Shown here: positions 1 through 6,756 of the stretch, in pieces
How positions within the stretch are numbered: position 1 is the stretch's first letter
How the letters are laid out: each line of letters starts with the position of its first letter
Assembly: GCA_937989795.1 (NCBI GenBank)
Contig: CALKBB010000150.1
Location: 1 to 16,038, forward strand
Reading direction: 5' to 3'
Source: an uncultured Collinsella sp.
GTDB lineage: Bacteria; Actinomycetota; Coriobacteriia; Coriobacteriales; Coriobacteriaceae
Length of the DNA stretch: 16,038 bases
The notes under the pieces: model-generated
What the model was told of the DNA's origin: nothing
The model's input: only the letters and a program-made list of their open reading frames with translations
Database searches by the model: none
Translations under genes and position numbers: made by a program

Positions 1-5
1 TTTTA

Positions 6-68
6 GCCCGCGGGCGAGGACGCCGGCAGGCGGCCGAAGCCGGTGCGTATTTGCGCAGCAAATACGCA
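6..68. repeat. Palindromes at the window edge
   Basis: A short perfect palindrome GCCCGCGGGC lies at 6-15. A perfect 10-bp inverted repeat, TGCGTATTTG at 44-53 and CAAATACGCA at 59-68, has a 5-base loop. No gene start or Shine-Dalgarno site is visible and no T-run follows the second hairpin on either strand, so it is not an intrinsic terminator by itself. It may be the 3' UTR of a rightward gene that ends before the window, or part of an intergenic repeat. Confidence 0.5.
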
Positions 69-99
69 GACGTCCCACCGCCCCTACCATTTGGTTTTT

Positions 100-139
100 A
101 CGAGCCCGCGTCCCCCAGGGATGCGGGCTCGTTTCTTTT
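100..139 (+). terminator. Strong intrinsic terminator of a rightward gene left of the window
   Basis: ACGAGCCCGC (100-109) pairs perfectly with GCGGGCTCGT (123-132). Inside, a G-T wobble (110/122) and TCCC/GGGA (111-114/118-121) continue the stem to about 15 bp around a 3-base loop. A T-rich tail (TTTCTTTT, 132-139) follows on the plus strand only. It must serve a transcript coming from before position 1, because no plus-strand gene is visible upstream inside the window. Confidence 0.85.
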
Positions 140-158
140 ACACGCCGGCGGGGCTCTA

Positions 159-225
159 AGTTGCGGTGGAATAGATCCTGTTTATACCGTTTACCAGCTT
201 ATTTAGGAACTATTTCACCGCAACT
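159..225. repeat. Imperfect palindrome behind ppx (REP- or MITE-like)
   Basis: The left arm at 159-179 (AGTTGCGGTGGAATAGATCC + T) and the reverse complement of the right arm at 205-225 (AGTTGCGGTGAAATAGTTCC + T) differ at only 2 of 21 positions, one of which is a G-T wobble. The arms enclose 25 bases that are AT-rich compared with the surroundings. It sits 13 bases past the ppx stop codon. There is no T-run on the minus strand, so it does not look like an ordinary terminator; a mobile palindromic repeat is an alternative. Confidence 0.6.
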
Positions 226-238
226 CAGAGGAAGACGG

Positions 239-1240
239 TTAAAGAGCACTCAGGCTCGGAGTCCAGCCGATGGTGGGGGTCGCGCCGTCGAGGGTCTCGT
301 TGATGGTGGCGGCCATGCCGGCGAGGAGGCTGTTCTCGCTTACGGTGAGCATGTCGTAACCGCCGGCTCGCATGAGCTCGTGAATCACCACGGCGCCGGC
401 CAGAATCACGCCCGCGCGCTTGGGCTGCACGCCCGGCAACGCGGCAATGCCTGCAACATCCAACGCAGACATGCGCTCGATAGCGGCCGAGATCTGCTCC
501 ATCGAAAGCTTGCGCAGGTGCACAAAGTTCGAGTCGTACGGCTCCAGTTCGTGGACCAGCGCCACGAGCGTGGTGACGGTACCGCCCACCGCGACGAGGC
601 GCTCGGCGCGCTCAAAGTCGCTGGGCAGGCCCTCAAAATAGGCGGAGAACTGCTCGCCCGCCCACGCGGCGGCAACCGCAAGCTCGTTCGTCGACGGCGG
701 CAGCGCAGAGAAAAACCGCTCGGTCACGCGACGGCAACCGATGTCCAGCGAGCGCGTTCCCTCCAGCGCAAAGACCCCGCGCTCCGGCGCGTACACGCCC
801 GTCGCGAGCTCCGTGGAGCCGCCGCCCGAATCGGCGACGATAATGCGTTCACCGGCAAAGTCGTGCGCCACGCCAAAAAACGTCAGGCGCGCCTCGACTT
901 CTCCTGGAATCACCTGCGGCTCGAGACCCAGCTCGCGCAGGCCGTCCAGCAGCAGGGCGGCGTTGGACGCATCGCGCGCGGCGCTCGTGCACGTGGTGCA
1001 GATGCACGCGGCGCCAAAGGTACGCGCCTCGTCCACAAACATACGGCACGCAGCGAGTACACGCTCGACCGCCGTCTCGCAAAAGCGGCCCGTCGCGTCC
1101 ACGCCCTCGCCCAGATCGGTAATCTCGGTATACTTGGACGATTCCACGATCGCCCCGCCCTCGACCTGCGCTAGCACTAGTCGCGACGACACCGTTCCCA
1201 GGTCGATCGCGGCCACCTTATATCGTTTGCAATTTGTCAT
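239..1240 (-). CDS. ppx: Exopolyphosphatase / Ppx-GppA family phosphatase
   Basis: Member of the Ppx/GppA family in the sugar kinase/Hsp70/actin ATPase fold, which hydrolyses inorganic polyphosphate and/or pppGpp in the cytoplasm. Visible motifs: the N-terminal phosphate-binding loop AIDLGTVSSRL (residues 11-21; the usual form is DIGSNSVRL), IPGEVEAR (111-118) holding the likely catalytic Glu114, the second phosphate loop VADSGGGSTEL (135-145), VAVGGTVTTL (216-225) and RAGVILAGAVV (275-285). At 333 aa it is the short two-domain form without the C-terminal HD-like domain of E. coli Ppx. The ATG at 1238-1240 is preceded by a GGAGGGGAG site. It follows divIC by 20 bases and is probably co-transcribed with it. 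Whether polyphosphate or pppGpp is the preferred substrate cannot be told from sequence. Confidence 0.9.
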   Translation of the reverse strand: MTNCKRYKVAAIDLGTVSSRLVLAQVEGGAIVESSKYTEITDLGEGVDATGRFCETAVERVLAACRMFVDEARTFGAACICTTCTSAARDASNAALLLDGLRELGLEPQVIPGEVEARLTFFGVAHDFAGERIIVADSGGGSTELATGVYAPERGVFALEGTRSLDIGCRRVTERFFSALPPSTNELAVAAAWAGEQFSAYFEGLPSDFERAERLVAVGGTVTTLVALVHELEPYDSNFVHLRKLSMEQISAAIERMSALDVAGIAALPGVQPKRAGVILAGAVVIHELMRAGGYDMLTVSENSLLAGMAATINETLDGATPTIGWTPSLSAL

Positions 1241-1260
1241 TGCGAGCTCCCCTCCGGGCG

Positions 1261-2025
1261 CTATTTGCCGTTGGACACGACCGTCTGACCCTCGACGCCG
1301 TTAAACCCAAACAGCATGTCGAGCGCTTGGATGTACCATGGCGCGTCCTTGCCGACTTCTTCGATCTCCTTGGCCACCTCGCTGGCCTTCTTGGCGTTCG
1401 ACGACTTCTTTTCAGCCGACGACGAGTCCGAATCGCCGTCCAGGCCCTGCACTTCAATCCTCTTCTCGCCGGGCATCACCAGGCCCAGGTCCTCGGATGC
1501 CGCGTCCTTGATACCCTCCTCCGAGAGCAGCTTGTCGACGCTTTTTTGCAGCTCATCATTGTATTGCTGGCGAATCTCGACCTGCTTGGCCAAGATATCG
1601 CTCGAACGCTTTGCCACGTACAGGTCGCGCACGGGGAAATACAGGCTCACGAGCACCAGGGCAACGACGATGCCGATGAATAGCCCTCGCTGAGGACCGT
1701 GGGTAAAGTCGTAGATCGCCTTGACCACCGCGTTGTCGTTGGCGTAGTGCATAAAGTCCGAGCCCGAAAGACGGTTCGAGGGCCTGCTCGACCTATCGTG
1801 CGTTTGAGCCGACGAGCGCTGAGCATGCGACGAACGTGCCGGGCGCACTGGTCCATCTGTCGAAGTATTCACTTGAGCATTGGGGCGCGAGGTACTTGTC
1901 GGGCGCTGTATGGAGCGGTCGGCGCCGGCGTAGGCGGACCCACCGAGCTGCACCGTGCGCGCACGGCGAGGCGACGGCTCACGCGAACCGGCGGAATAGT
2001 ACCTGTTGTCGTAAATCTGATCCAT
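1261..2025 (-). CDS. divIC: Septum formation initiator family protein (DivIC/FtsB-like)
   Basis: Bitopic cell-division protein of the DivIC/FtsB family, expected to join the FtsL-FtsQ/DivIB divisome subcomplex. From the ATG at 2023-2025 it has 254 aa: a long hydrophilic Ser/Arg/Pro-rich N-terminal cytoplasmic tail (about 1-110), one membrane segment (about 114-131, GLFIGIVVALVLVSLYF), a coiled-coil stretch (about 140-172), the family-typical EDLGLVMPGE (178-187), then a charged Ser/Lys/Glu-rich region and a hydrophobic C-terminus. The reading frame stays open up to 2151, but that start would lie inside the eno terminator and upstream of the promoter at 2069-2077, so 2025 is preferred; its ribosome site (AAGG) is weak. 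The position between eno and ppx is typical for Actinobacteria. Confidence 0.85.
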   Translation of the reverse strand: MDQIYDNRYYSAGSREPSPRRARTVQLGGSAYAGADRSIQRPTSTSRPNAQVNTSTDGPVRPARSSHAQRSSAQTHDRSSRPSNRLSGSDFMHYANDNAVVKAIYDFTHGPQRGLFIGIVVALVLVSLYFPVRDLYVAKRSSDILAKQVEIRQQYNDELQKSVDKLLSEEGIKDAASEDLGLVMPGEKRIEVQGLDGDSDSSSAEKKSSNAKKASEVAKEIEEVGKDAPWYIQALDMLFGFNGVEGQTVVSNGK

Positions 2026-2068
2026 GTGCGCCTTGTGCGGTTGAGGTTTGTTTGCGCTAAGTCCTTTA

Positions 2069-2077
2069 GTTATAGCA
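2069..2077 (-). promoter_or_regulatory. Candidate extended -10 promoter for divIC-ppx
   Basis: The minus strand reads TGC TATAAC at 2077-2069, an extended -10 with 5 of 6 consensus bases in the hexamer. No good -35 is seen, which fits an extended -10 promoter. Transcription would begin near 2062, leaving a leader of about 37 bases to the ATG at 2025. It lies just behind the eno terminator, so divIC-ppx would be a separate transcription unit. Confidence 0.5.
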
Positions 2078-2116
2078 CGAGCGCCCGCACCGCCTTCGCC
2101 AGCCTTTGCTCGACAT

Positions 2117-2148
2117 AAAAAAGGCGCTGAGCCATATGGCCCAGCGCC
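2117..2148 (-). terminator. Intrinsic terminator of eno
   Basis: On the minus strand GGCGCTG (2148-2142) pairs with CAGCGCC (2129-2123). After one mismatch the stem continues through the self-complementary GCCATATGGC. Six T residues (2122-2117) follow directly. It lies 65 bases past the eno stop codon. Confidence 0.88.
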
Positions 2149-2164
2149 CAATGGCGGCCATCAG

Positions 2165-2210
2165 AAGTGGAACGGAGCCGAGTCAACCCCGCTCCCCGCG
2201 TGCACCACTT
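2165..2210 (-). other. Hairpin in the eno 3' untranslated region
   Basis: AAGTGG (2165-2170) can pair with CCACTT (2205-2210), and inside it GGAGC (2174-2178) with GCTCC (2191-2195). There is no T-run, so it is not a terminator. It starts 3 bases past the eno stop codon and could protect the mRNA 3' end upstream of the true terminator. This is weak evidence taken by eye. Confidence 0.35.
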
Positions 2211-2212
2211 GT

Positions 2213-3502
2213 TTAGCGAATGTTGTAAAACGCTGCCTTGCCGGCGTAGCGCGCACTGCCCTCGAGCTCGTCCTCGATGCGAATGAGCTGGTTGTACTTG
2301 GCGATACGGTCGCTGCGGCACGGGGCGCCCGACTTGATCTGGCCGGCGTTGACGCCCACGACCAGGTCGGCGATCGTGGAGTCCTCGGTCTCGCCGGAAC
2401 GGTGGCTCACGATGCAGGCGTAACCAGCCTCCTTGGCGGTCTCGATGGCCTCGAGCGACTCGGTGAGTGTGCCGATCTGGTTGACCTTGACCAGGATCGC
2501 GTTGGCGGCGCCCAGCTCGATGCCCTTCTTGAGGCGCTCGGTGTTAGTGACGAACAGGTCGTCACCCACCAGCTGCACCTTGTTGCCAATGCGGCGGGTA
2601 AGCTCGACCCATCCGCCCCAGTCCTCCTCGGCCATGCCGTCCTCGATGGAGATGATGGGATAGGTGTCGACGAGCTTCTCCCAGTAATCGACCATCTGAG
2701 CGCTCGTATACTCAACGCCCTCGCCCTTGAGCTCGTACATGCCGGTCTCGGCGTTGTAGAACTCGGTCGAGGCCGGGTCCATGGCGTACATGAAGTCGAC
2801 GCCGGGCTTAAAGCCGGCCTTCTCCACGGCCTTGGTGATGTACTCGAACGGCTCGGCATTGGTCTTGAGGTTGGGCGCAAAGCCGCCCTCGTCGCCCACG
2901 CCGCCGCCCAGGCCGGCCTCGTGCAGCACGCCCTTGAGGGTGTGGTAGACCTCGGCGCACCAACGCAGGCCCTCGGCAAAGCTCGGGGCGCCCACCGGCA
3001 TGATCATGAACTCCTGGAAGTCGACGTTATTGTCGGCATGCACACCGCCGTTGAGGATGTTCATCATGGGCGTGGGCAGCAGGTGGGCATTGACGCCGCC
3101 CAGATACTGGTACAGCGACAGGCCCGCCGACTCGGCAGCGGCGCGGGCGACGGCCAGCGACACGCCCAGGATGGCGTTGGCACCGAGCTTGGTCTTGTTG
3201 GGGGTACCGTCCGCGGCAATCAGCGCGGCATCGACGGCGCGCTGGTCGAAGGCGTCGAGGCCCACGACGGCGTTAGCGCACTCGTTGTTGACATGCTCGA
3301 CGGCCTGCGAAACGCCCTTGCCCAGGTAGCGGCCCTTGTCGCCATCGCGCAGCTCGCAGGCCTCAAAGGCGCCGGTCGAAGCACCCGAAGGCACCATTGC
3401 ACGGCCAAAGCAGCCGTCCTCGAGCACGACCTCGACCTCGACGGTGGGATTGCCGCGGCTGTCGAGCACCTCGCGACCGTAGACGTCCAAAATATCGCTC
3501 AT
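2213..3502 (-). CDS. eno: Enolase (phosphopyruvate hydratase)
   Basis: Glycolytic enzyme converting 2-phosphoglycerate to phosphoenolpyruvate, a Mg-dependent cytoplasmic multimer. The 429 aa are the normal bacterial length. Key residues are all present: VPSGASTG loop (37-44) with the second metal ligand Ser, Glu205 in GVGDEGGFAP (general acid), metal ligands Asp242, Glu287 (SIEDGM) and Asp314 (GDDLFVTN), Lys339 in the signature ILVKVNQIGTLTES (336-349), and SHRSGET (366-372), which binds the substrate phosphate. The ATG at 3500-3502 is preceded by GAGGGAG. It has its own promoter region upstream and an intrinsic terminator behind, so it is probably monocistronic. Confidence 0.99.
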   Translation of the reverse strand: MSDILDVYGREVLDSRGNPTVEVEVVLEDGCFGRAMVPSGASTGAFEACELRDGDKGRYLGKGVSQAVEHVNNECANAVVGLDAFDQRAVDAALIAADGTPNKTKLGANAILGVSLAVARAAAESAGLSLYQYLGGVNAHLLPTPMMNILNGGVHADNNVDFQEFMIMPVGAPSFAEGLRWCAEVYHTLKGVLHEAGLGGGVGDEGGFAPNLKTNAEPFEYITKAVEKAGFKPGVDFMYAMDPASTEFYNAETGMYELKGEGVEYTSAQMVDYWEKLVDTYPIISIEDGMAEEDWGGWVELTRRIGNKVQLVGDDLFVTNTERLKKGIELGAANAILVKVNQIGTLTESLEAIETAKEAGYACIVSHRSGETEDSTIADLVVGVNAGQIKSGAPCRSDRIAKYNQLIRIEDELEGSARYAGKAAFYNIR

Positions 3503-3575
3503 GTTGTCTCCCTCTCACTTGGAAACGTAGTGGATGCAAGCGACCGGCTGACCGTGCACCATCGGTGCGTCTCCG

Positions 3576-3620
3576 TAAGTTAGCCATGTCGCACTTTTTG
3601 CATTATGCCCTAAGTTAGCC
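3576..3620 (-). repeat. Direct repeat GGCTAACTTA around the eno promoter
   Basis: The exact 10-mer TAAGTTAGCC (plus strand) occurs at 3576-3585 and 3611-3620. With flanks, the minus-strand copies read CGGCTAACTTAGGG and TGGCTAACTTACGG, i.e. 12 of 14 identical. One copy lies just upstream of the candidate -10 hexamer and the other about 10-20 bases past the predicted transcription start. That arrangement is typical of repressor operators, but no regulator is known to me for this motif. Confidence 0.5.
3602..3607 (-). promoter_or_regulatory. Candidate -10 element of the eno promoter
   Basis: CATAAT on the minus strand (5 of 6 consensus bases). The -35 region 17-18 bases upstream is poor. Transcription would begin near 3595, giving a leader of about 93 bases. 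The element is flanked by two copies of a 10-base direct repeat listed separately. Confidence 0.4.
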
Positions 3621-3640
3621 GAGGGATACACTTGATTTTC

Positions 3641-3687
3641 GAAAAATTTAGCGGGAACGATGAGGCGTGTCAGCCCGTCGTTCCCGC
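3641..3687 (-). terminator. Intrinsic terminator of the larC2-yfcE-mazG unit
   Basis: On the minus strand GCGGGAACGA (3687-3678) pairs perfectly with TCGTTCCCGC (3660-3651), followed by TAAATTTTT (3650-3642). It begins 5 bases past the mazG stop codon and separates this unit from the eno promoter. Confidence 0.85.
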
Positions 3688-3691
3688 AGTC

Positions 3692-4552
3692 TTACTCCCC
3701 TGCCTTTGCTGCGTCCCACAGGTCGTTGAGGCCGTGGGTCGAAAGCTCGGCAAGATCCACGTGAGCATCGGCCGCCATCTGCTCCATCGCGGCCCAGCGA
3801 CGGCGGAACTTTGCCGTGCTGGCACGAAGGGCGCTCTCGGCGTCAATCCCCTCTTTGCGCGCAACGTTGACCAGGGCAAAGAGCAGATCGCCAAACTCCA
3901 TCTCGCGCTCGGGCGAGCCAGGGGCCTCGGCCTCAAACTCGGCACGTTCCTCGGCGACCTCGTCCCACACGTCCTGGACCGTCTCCCACTCAAAGCCCAC
4001 GGCAGCTGCCTTGCGCGACACCTTCTGCGCCTGCATCAGCGCCGGCAGATGCGTGGGCACACCATCGAGCAGACCCTCGGGCGCGGCCTCGCCTGCCGTC
4101 ACGGCCTTGTCCTTGGCGGCCTTCTCGGCAAGCTTGACCTCGTCCCAAATCTTGAGTACCTCGTCGGAGTTGTCGGCATCCGCATCGCCAAACACGTGTG
4201 GGTGGCGGCGGATGAGCTTGGCGTCGATATCGCGTGCCACGTCGGCCAGCGTAAACTCGCCGGCGTCCGCCGCGATCTGCGCATGCAGCACGACCTGCAT
4301 GAGCACGTCGCCCAGCTCCTCGCGTAGGTGAACCGCGTCGTCCGCCTCGATGCAGTCGAGTGCCTCGTAGGCCTCCTCGATCATGTTCTTGCCGATGCTG
4401 CGGTGCGTCTGCTCACGGTCCCACGGGCAGCCATCGGGCTGACGCAGTCGCCAGATGGTCTGCACCAGATGCTGCAGCTCGGTCGACGCGTCTACCAGCG
4501 TGGACAGATCGCGCGAGCCCTCGGCATTTTGCTGAGCCATGTGCTGCGCCAT
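3692..4552 (-). CDS. mazG: Nucleoside triphosphate pyrophosphohydrolase MazG
   Basis: All-alpha NTP pyrophosphohydrolase that turns (d)NTPs, including damaged ones, into monophosphates plus pyrophosphate. It carries two tandem MazG domains. The N-terminal one has GCPWDREQTH (41-50), the metal-binding E-E-x-x-E (59-63) and EELGDVLMQVV (78-88). The second has KAAAVGFEW (181-189), EE..E (201-205) and EFGDLLFALVN (219-229). Length 286 aa is normal for the full two-domain enzyme. The ATG at 4550-4552 is chosen over Met5 because GGAGGAGG lies at the right distance; this site is made by the last Glu codons of the upstream gene, 2 bases away, implying translational coupling. Confidence 0.95.
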   Translation of the reverse strand: MAQHMAQQNAEGSRDLSTLVDASTELQHLVQTIWRLRQPDGCPWDREQTHRSIGKNMIEEAYEALDCIEADDAVHLREELGDVLMQVVLHAQIAADAGEFTLADVARDIDAKLIRRHPHVFGDADADNSDEVLKIWDEVKLAEKAAKDKAVTAGEAAPEGLLDGVPTHLPALMQAQKVSRKAAAVGFEWETVQDVWDEVAEERAEFEAEAPGSPEREMEFGDLLFALVNVARKEGIDAESALRASTAKFRRRWAAMEQMAADAHVDLAELSTHGLNDLWDAAKAGE

Positions 4553-4554
4553 GG

Positions 4555-5103
4555 TTATTCCTCCTCCAGGATCACATGGCGGAACGCGCCGCCCTCGTAG
4601 ATGCCGTAGCTGTGCGTGCCGTCTTTGGGAATGCTCACGCTACCGGGGTTGAAGAGCCACAGGCCCGGGTGCGCGGCGCTTTCCTCGTTGACCTTGATGT
4701 GCGTGTGACCGTAGACGAGCGCGGAGCCCTCGGGCAGCGCGGGCGCGTGGTCGACGCTGTTGTGCATGCCGGCGCCAAAGACATGGCCGTGCGTCAGGAA
4801 CAGCTCGCGGCCGGTCTCGTCGAACAGCGTGGCGTAGTCGGCCATGACGGGGAAGTCGAGCACCATCTGGTCGACCTCGGCGTCGCAGTTGCCGCGCACC
4901 GCGATGATGCGGTCGGCCAGGGCGTTGAGCAGCGGGATAACGCGCTTGGGAGCGTAATCGCGTGGCAGGTCGTTGCGTGGACCGTGGTAGAGCAGGTCGC
5001 CCAGCAGCACGACGCGGTCAGGCTGCTCGGACTCGATGGCGGCGCAGAGGCGCTCGGCCCAGTATGCCGAGCCGTGGATGTCGGAGGCGATGAGGTATTT
5101 CAT
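4555..5103 (-). CDS. yfcE: YfcE-type metallophosphoesterase
   Basis: Small calcineurin-like phosphoesterase of the YfcE/MJ0936 type, a Mn-dependent phosphodiesterase whose cellular substrate is unknown. The five family motifs are in order: SDIHG (7-11, Asp8 and His10), GDLLYHGPRN (35-44, Asp36), GNCD (71-74, Asn72), THGH (104-107, His105 and His107) and YGHTH (131-135, His133 and His135), followed by NPGS (152-155). Its 182 aa match E. coli YfcE. The start ATG has AAAGGA 6 bases upstream. It is followed after 2 bases by mazG and preceded after 60 bases by the larC2-like gene, so these three are probably one operon. The symbol denotes family membership only. Confidence 0.88.
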   Translation of the reverse strand: MKYLIASDIHGSAYWAERLCAAIESEQPDRVVLLGDLLYHGPRNDLPRDYAPKRVIPLLNALADRIIAVRGNCDAEVDQMVLDFPVMADYATLFDETGRELFLTHGHVFGAGMHNSVDHAPALPEGSALVYGHTHIKVNEESAAHPGLWLFNPGSVSIPKDGTHSYGIYEGGAFRHVILEEE

Positions 5104-5163
5104 GGGGAGATCCTTTCGAATGGGGTTGATATGGCTAGGCGCAGGATGTCGCCACCAGCCGCG

Positions 5164-5649
5164 TTATTCAAATCGCAGTGCCGCGCTCTGGGCCGCCCGC
5201 ATCACGCGCTGGAGCGGCACATTATGCTCGCGAGCGAGACGGGCGCAGTCCTCGTACTCGGGCGCTGCACGCTCGCTGCCGTCGGGCAGGGTGGCCACTT
5301 TAACGGACACCTCGCCCCATGGCGTCGTTACGCGCTCAAAGCGGCGTGGCAGGCAAACGCGCTCCATGACCTGGCGACGAATGCCGTTGGTCGTGGTTTC
5401 CAAAAAGATAATCGTCTGCAGGCGCTCGATATCCTCGTGAGCACAGATTACCTGTAGCTGCCAGCTGGGGCGGCCTTTCTTGCAATAGAGGGGCAGCCAA
5501 TGCACCTCGCGCGCACCCGCCCCGCGCAGACGGTCGGCGGCGTAGGCGAGCACCTCGGGCGACGCATCGTCGATGTCGCATTCCAGCTTGACGATGGTCT
5601 CGGGCGCATCGGTCTCGCGAGACAGCGGAGACGTGCTATCGCATTGCAT
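5164..5649 (-). CDS. larC2: Stand-alone LarC C-terminal-domain protein (nickel insertion, LarC2-like)
   Basis: Corresponds to the C-terminal half of LarC (DUF111/UPF0272), the nickel insertase that makes the nickel-pincer cofactor of lactate racemase. Recognisable stretches: ECDIDDASPEVLAYAADRL (23-41), LPLYCKKGRP (52-61), ETTTNGIRR (84-92) and TPWGEVSVKVA (109-119). At 161 aa it has no N-terminal LarC1 domain, and none is found in any frame upstream. In Lactobacillus plantarum LarC1 and LarC2 are joined by a programmed frameshift; here LarC2 stands alone. The frame is open to 5784 but the ATG at 5647-5649 has AAGGAT at good distance and follows a region without family similarity. No larA, larB or larE is in the window, so the role is uncertain. 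Confidence 0.75.
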   Translation of the reverse strand: MQCDSTSPLSRETDAPETIVKLECDIDDASPEVLAYAADRLRGAGAREVHWLPLYCKKGRPSWQLQVICAHEDIERLQTIIFLETTTNGIRRQVMERVCLPRRFERVTTPWGEVSVKVATLPDGSERAAPEYEDCARLAREHNVPLQRVMRAAQSAALRFE

Positions 5650-5804
5650 ACGGTCCGGATCCTTTCCGCGCGGGCTCGTTTTGTCCACCCAAACGCTAAC
5701 ACATCGCGGGCGGCGCGAATGTGGCGGAGCGCGATGAACGCGATTTTCCCTGGCCGCAAGAAACCGACACTCCAGCGCGCTCATCGCAGCGGGGATCGCG
5801 CCGT

Positions 5805-5810
5805 TACAAT
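5805..5810 (+). promoter_or_regulatory. Candidate -10 of the histidinol phosphatase promoter
   Basis: TACAAT (5 of 6 consensus) lies 33 bases before the ATG at 5843; the -35 is poor. A clear TAAGGAG ribosome site at 5831-5837 follows. The 193-base divergent region 5650-5842 must also hold the promoter of the larC2-yfcE-mazG unit, but I could not pick a convincing minus-strand hexamer pair. Confidence 0.35.
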
Positions 5811-5842
5811 GGAGCGGATTCGCTTGACGCTAAGGAGCCGCC

Positions 5843-6754
5843 ATGTCTGCCTGCCCGCTGATCGATTGCCACACCCACACCTCGTTTTCGGATGGCCATG
5901 CCTCGTTTGAGGACAACGTCTGCACTGCTGCCGCCGCCGGCTGCCGCGTCATGGTCTCGACTGACCATCTCACCCTGCCCGCCAGCATGGACGCCAACTG
6001 CGAAATGCAGGTTGTCGAGGGCGACTTACCGGCACATCGCCTGGCATTTGAGGACGCCCGCAAGCTCGCCGCGCAGATCGCGCCGGAACTCGAGCTTATC
6101 TATGGCTTTGAATGCGACTGGTACGAAGGTTGCGAGCCTTTGGTTGAGCGCTGGTCCGCGGGTGCCATAGTGCGCTTGGGCAGCGTGCACTGGATCGGCA
6201 ACCCCGGCGATATCATGGCCGGTGCCGCGGGTACGGCGGGAACGGAAAACGTCGCGCGCCCCGATACGCCCGACTCACGCTGCGGCTGGATCGACGACGA
6301 CACCAACCTGCATGTTTGGGAAAACTTAGGCGTGCGCGGCGTGTGGGAGCGCTACGTCGACGACTGGTGCCATGCTTGCGAAAGCTCACTCAACTTTGAT
6401 GTGATGGCTCACCCCGACCTGGTCATGCGTTTTTCGAAGGAAGGCTTTGCGCCCGATTTTGACCCGGCGCCGTTTTGGGAGCAGATGGCCGAATGCGCCC
6501 ACGATACGGGTCGCCGCATTGAGGTCTCGACGGCCGCATCGCGCAAGGGCCTCGACGACTATTACCCCTCGACGGGGCTGTTGCGTTGCTTCGCCCACGC
6601 CGAGGTACCCATCGCCTTTGGCTCGGACGCGCACCGCGCCTGCGACATCTGCTGGAATATCCGCGAAGCGCAAGCCCACGCCTACGACTGCGGCTATCGA
6701 ACCTTCGACATCCCCCACCCTACCGGCGAATGGGAGTCCACGCCCCTCGCCTAA
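5843..6754 (+). CDS. hisK: PHP-family histidinol-phosphatase
   Basis: Polymerase-and-histidinol-phosphatase (PHP) fold enzyme, expected to hydrolyse L-histidinol phosphate to histidinol, the step before HisD. Metal-site motifs are in order: HTHTSFSDG (10-18; His10, His12, Asp17), STDHL (39-43; Asp41, His42), a Glu near 90 in GFECDW, SVHWIG (114-119; His116), MAHPDLV (188-194; His190) and IAFGSDAHR (257-265; Asp262, His264). Its 303 aa are slightly long for the family because of a Gly/Ala/Asp-rich insert around 121-155. It ends 2 bases from the hisE stop, convergent with the his operon. HisB here lacks the phosphatase domain, so this gene fills the missing step. The symbol follows common use for PHP-type enzymes (also called hisJ). 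Confidence 0.85.
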   Translation: MSACPLIDCHTHTSFSDGHASFEDNVCTAAAAGCRVMVSTDHLTLPASMDANCEMQVVEGDLPAHRLAFEDARKLAAQIAPELELIYGFECDWYEGCEPLVERWSAGAIVRLGSVHWIGNPGDIMAGAAGTAGTENVARPDTPDSRCGWIDDDTNLHVWENLGVRGVWERYVDDWCHACESSLNFDVMAHPDLVMRFSKEGFAPDFDPAPFWEQMAECAHDTGRRIEVSTAASRKGLDDYYPSTGLLRCFAHAEVPIAFGSDAHRACDICWNIREAQAHAYDCGYRTFDIPHPTGEWESTPLA

Positions 6755-6756
6755 GA

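Noticed and set aside
2026..2151. Extended N-terminus of DivIC starting at 2151
   Set aside because: That start lies within the eno terminator and before the likely divIC promoter, and the extra residues look like translated intergenic sequence.
2048..3583. A 511-codon open frame on the plus strand opposite eno
   Set aside because: It is a shadow of the enolase gene and runs through the eno terminator and promoter region. It has no recognisable motif.
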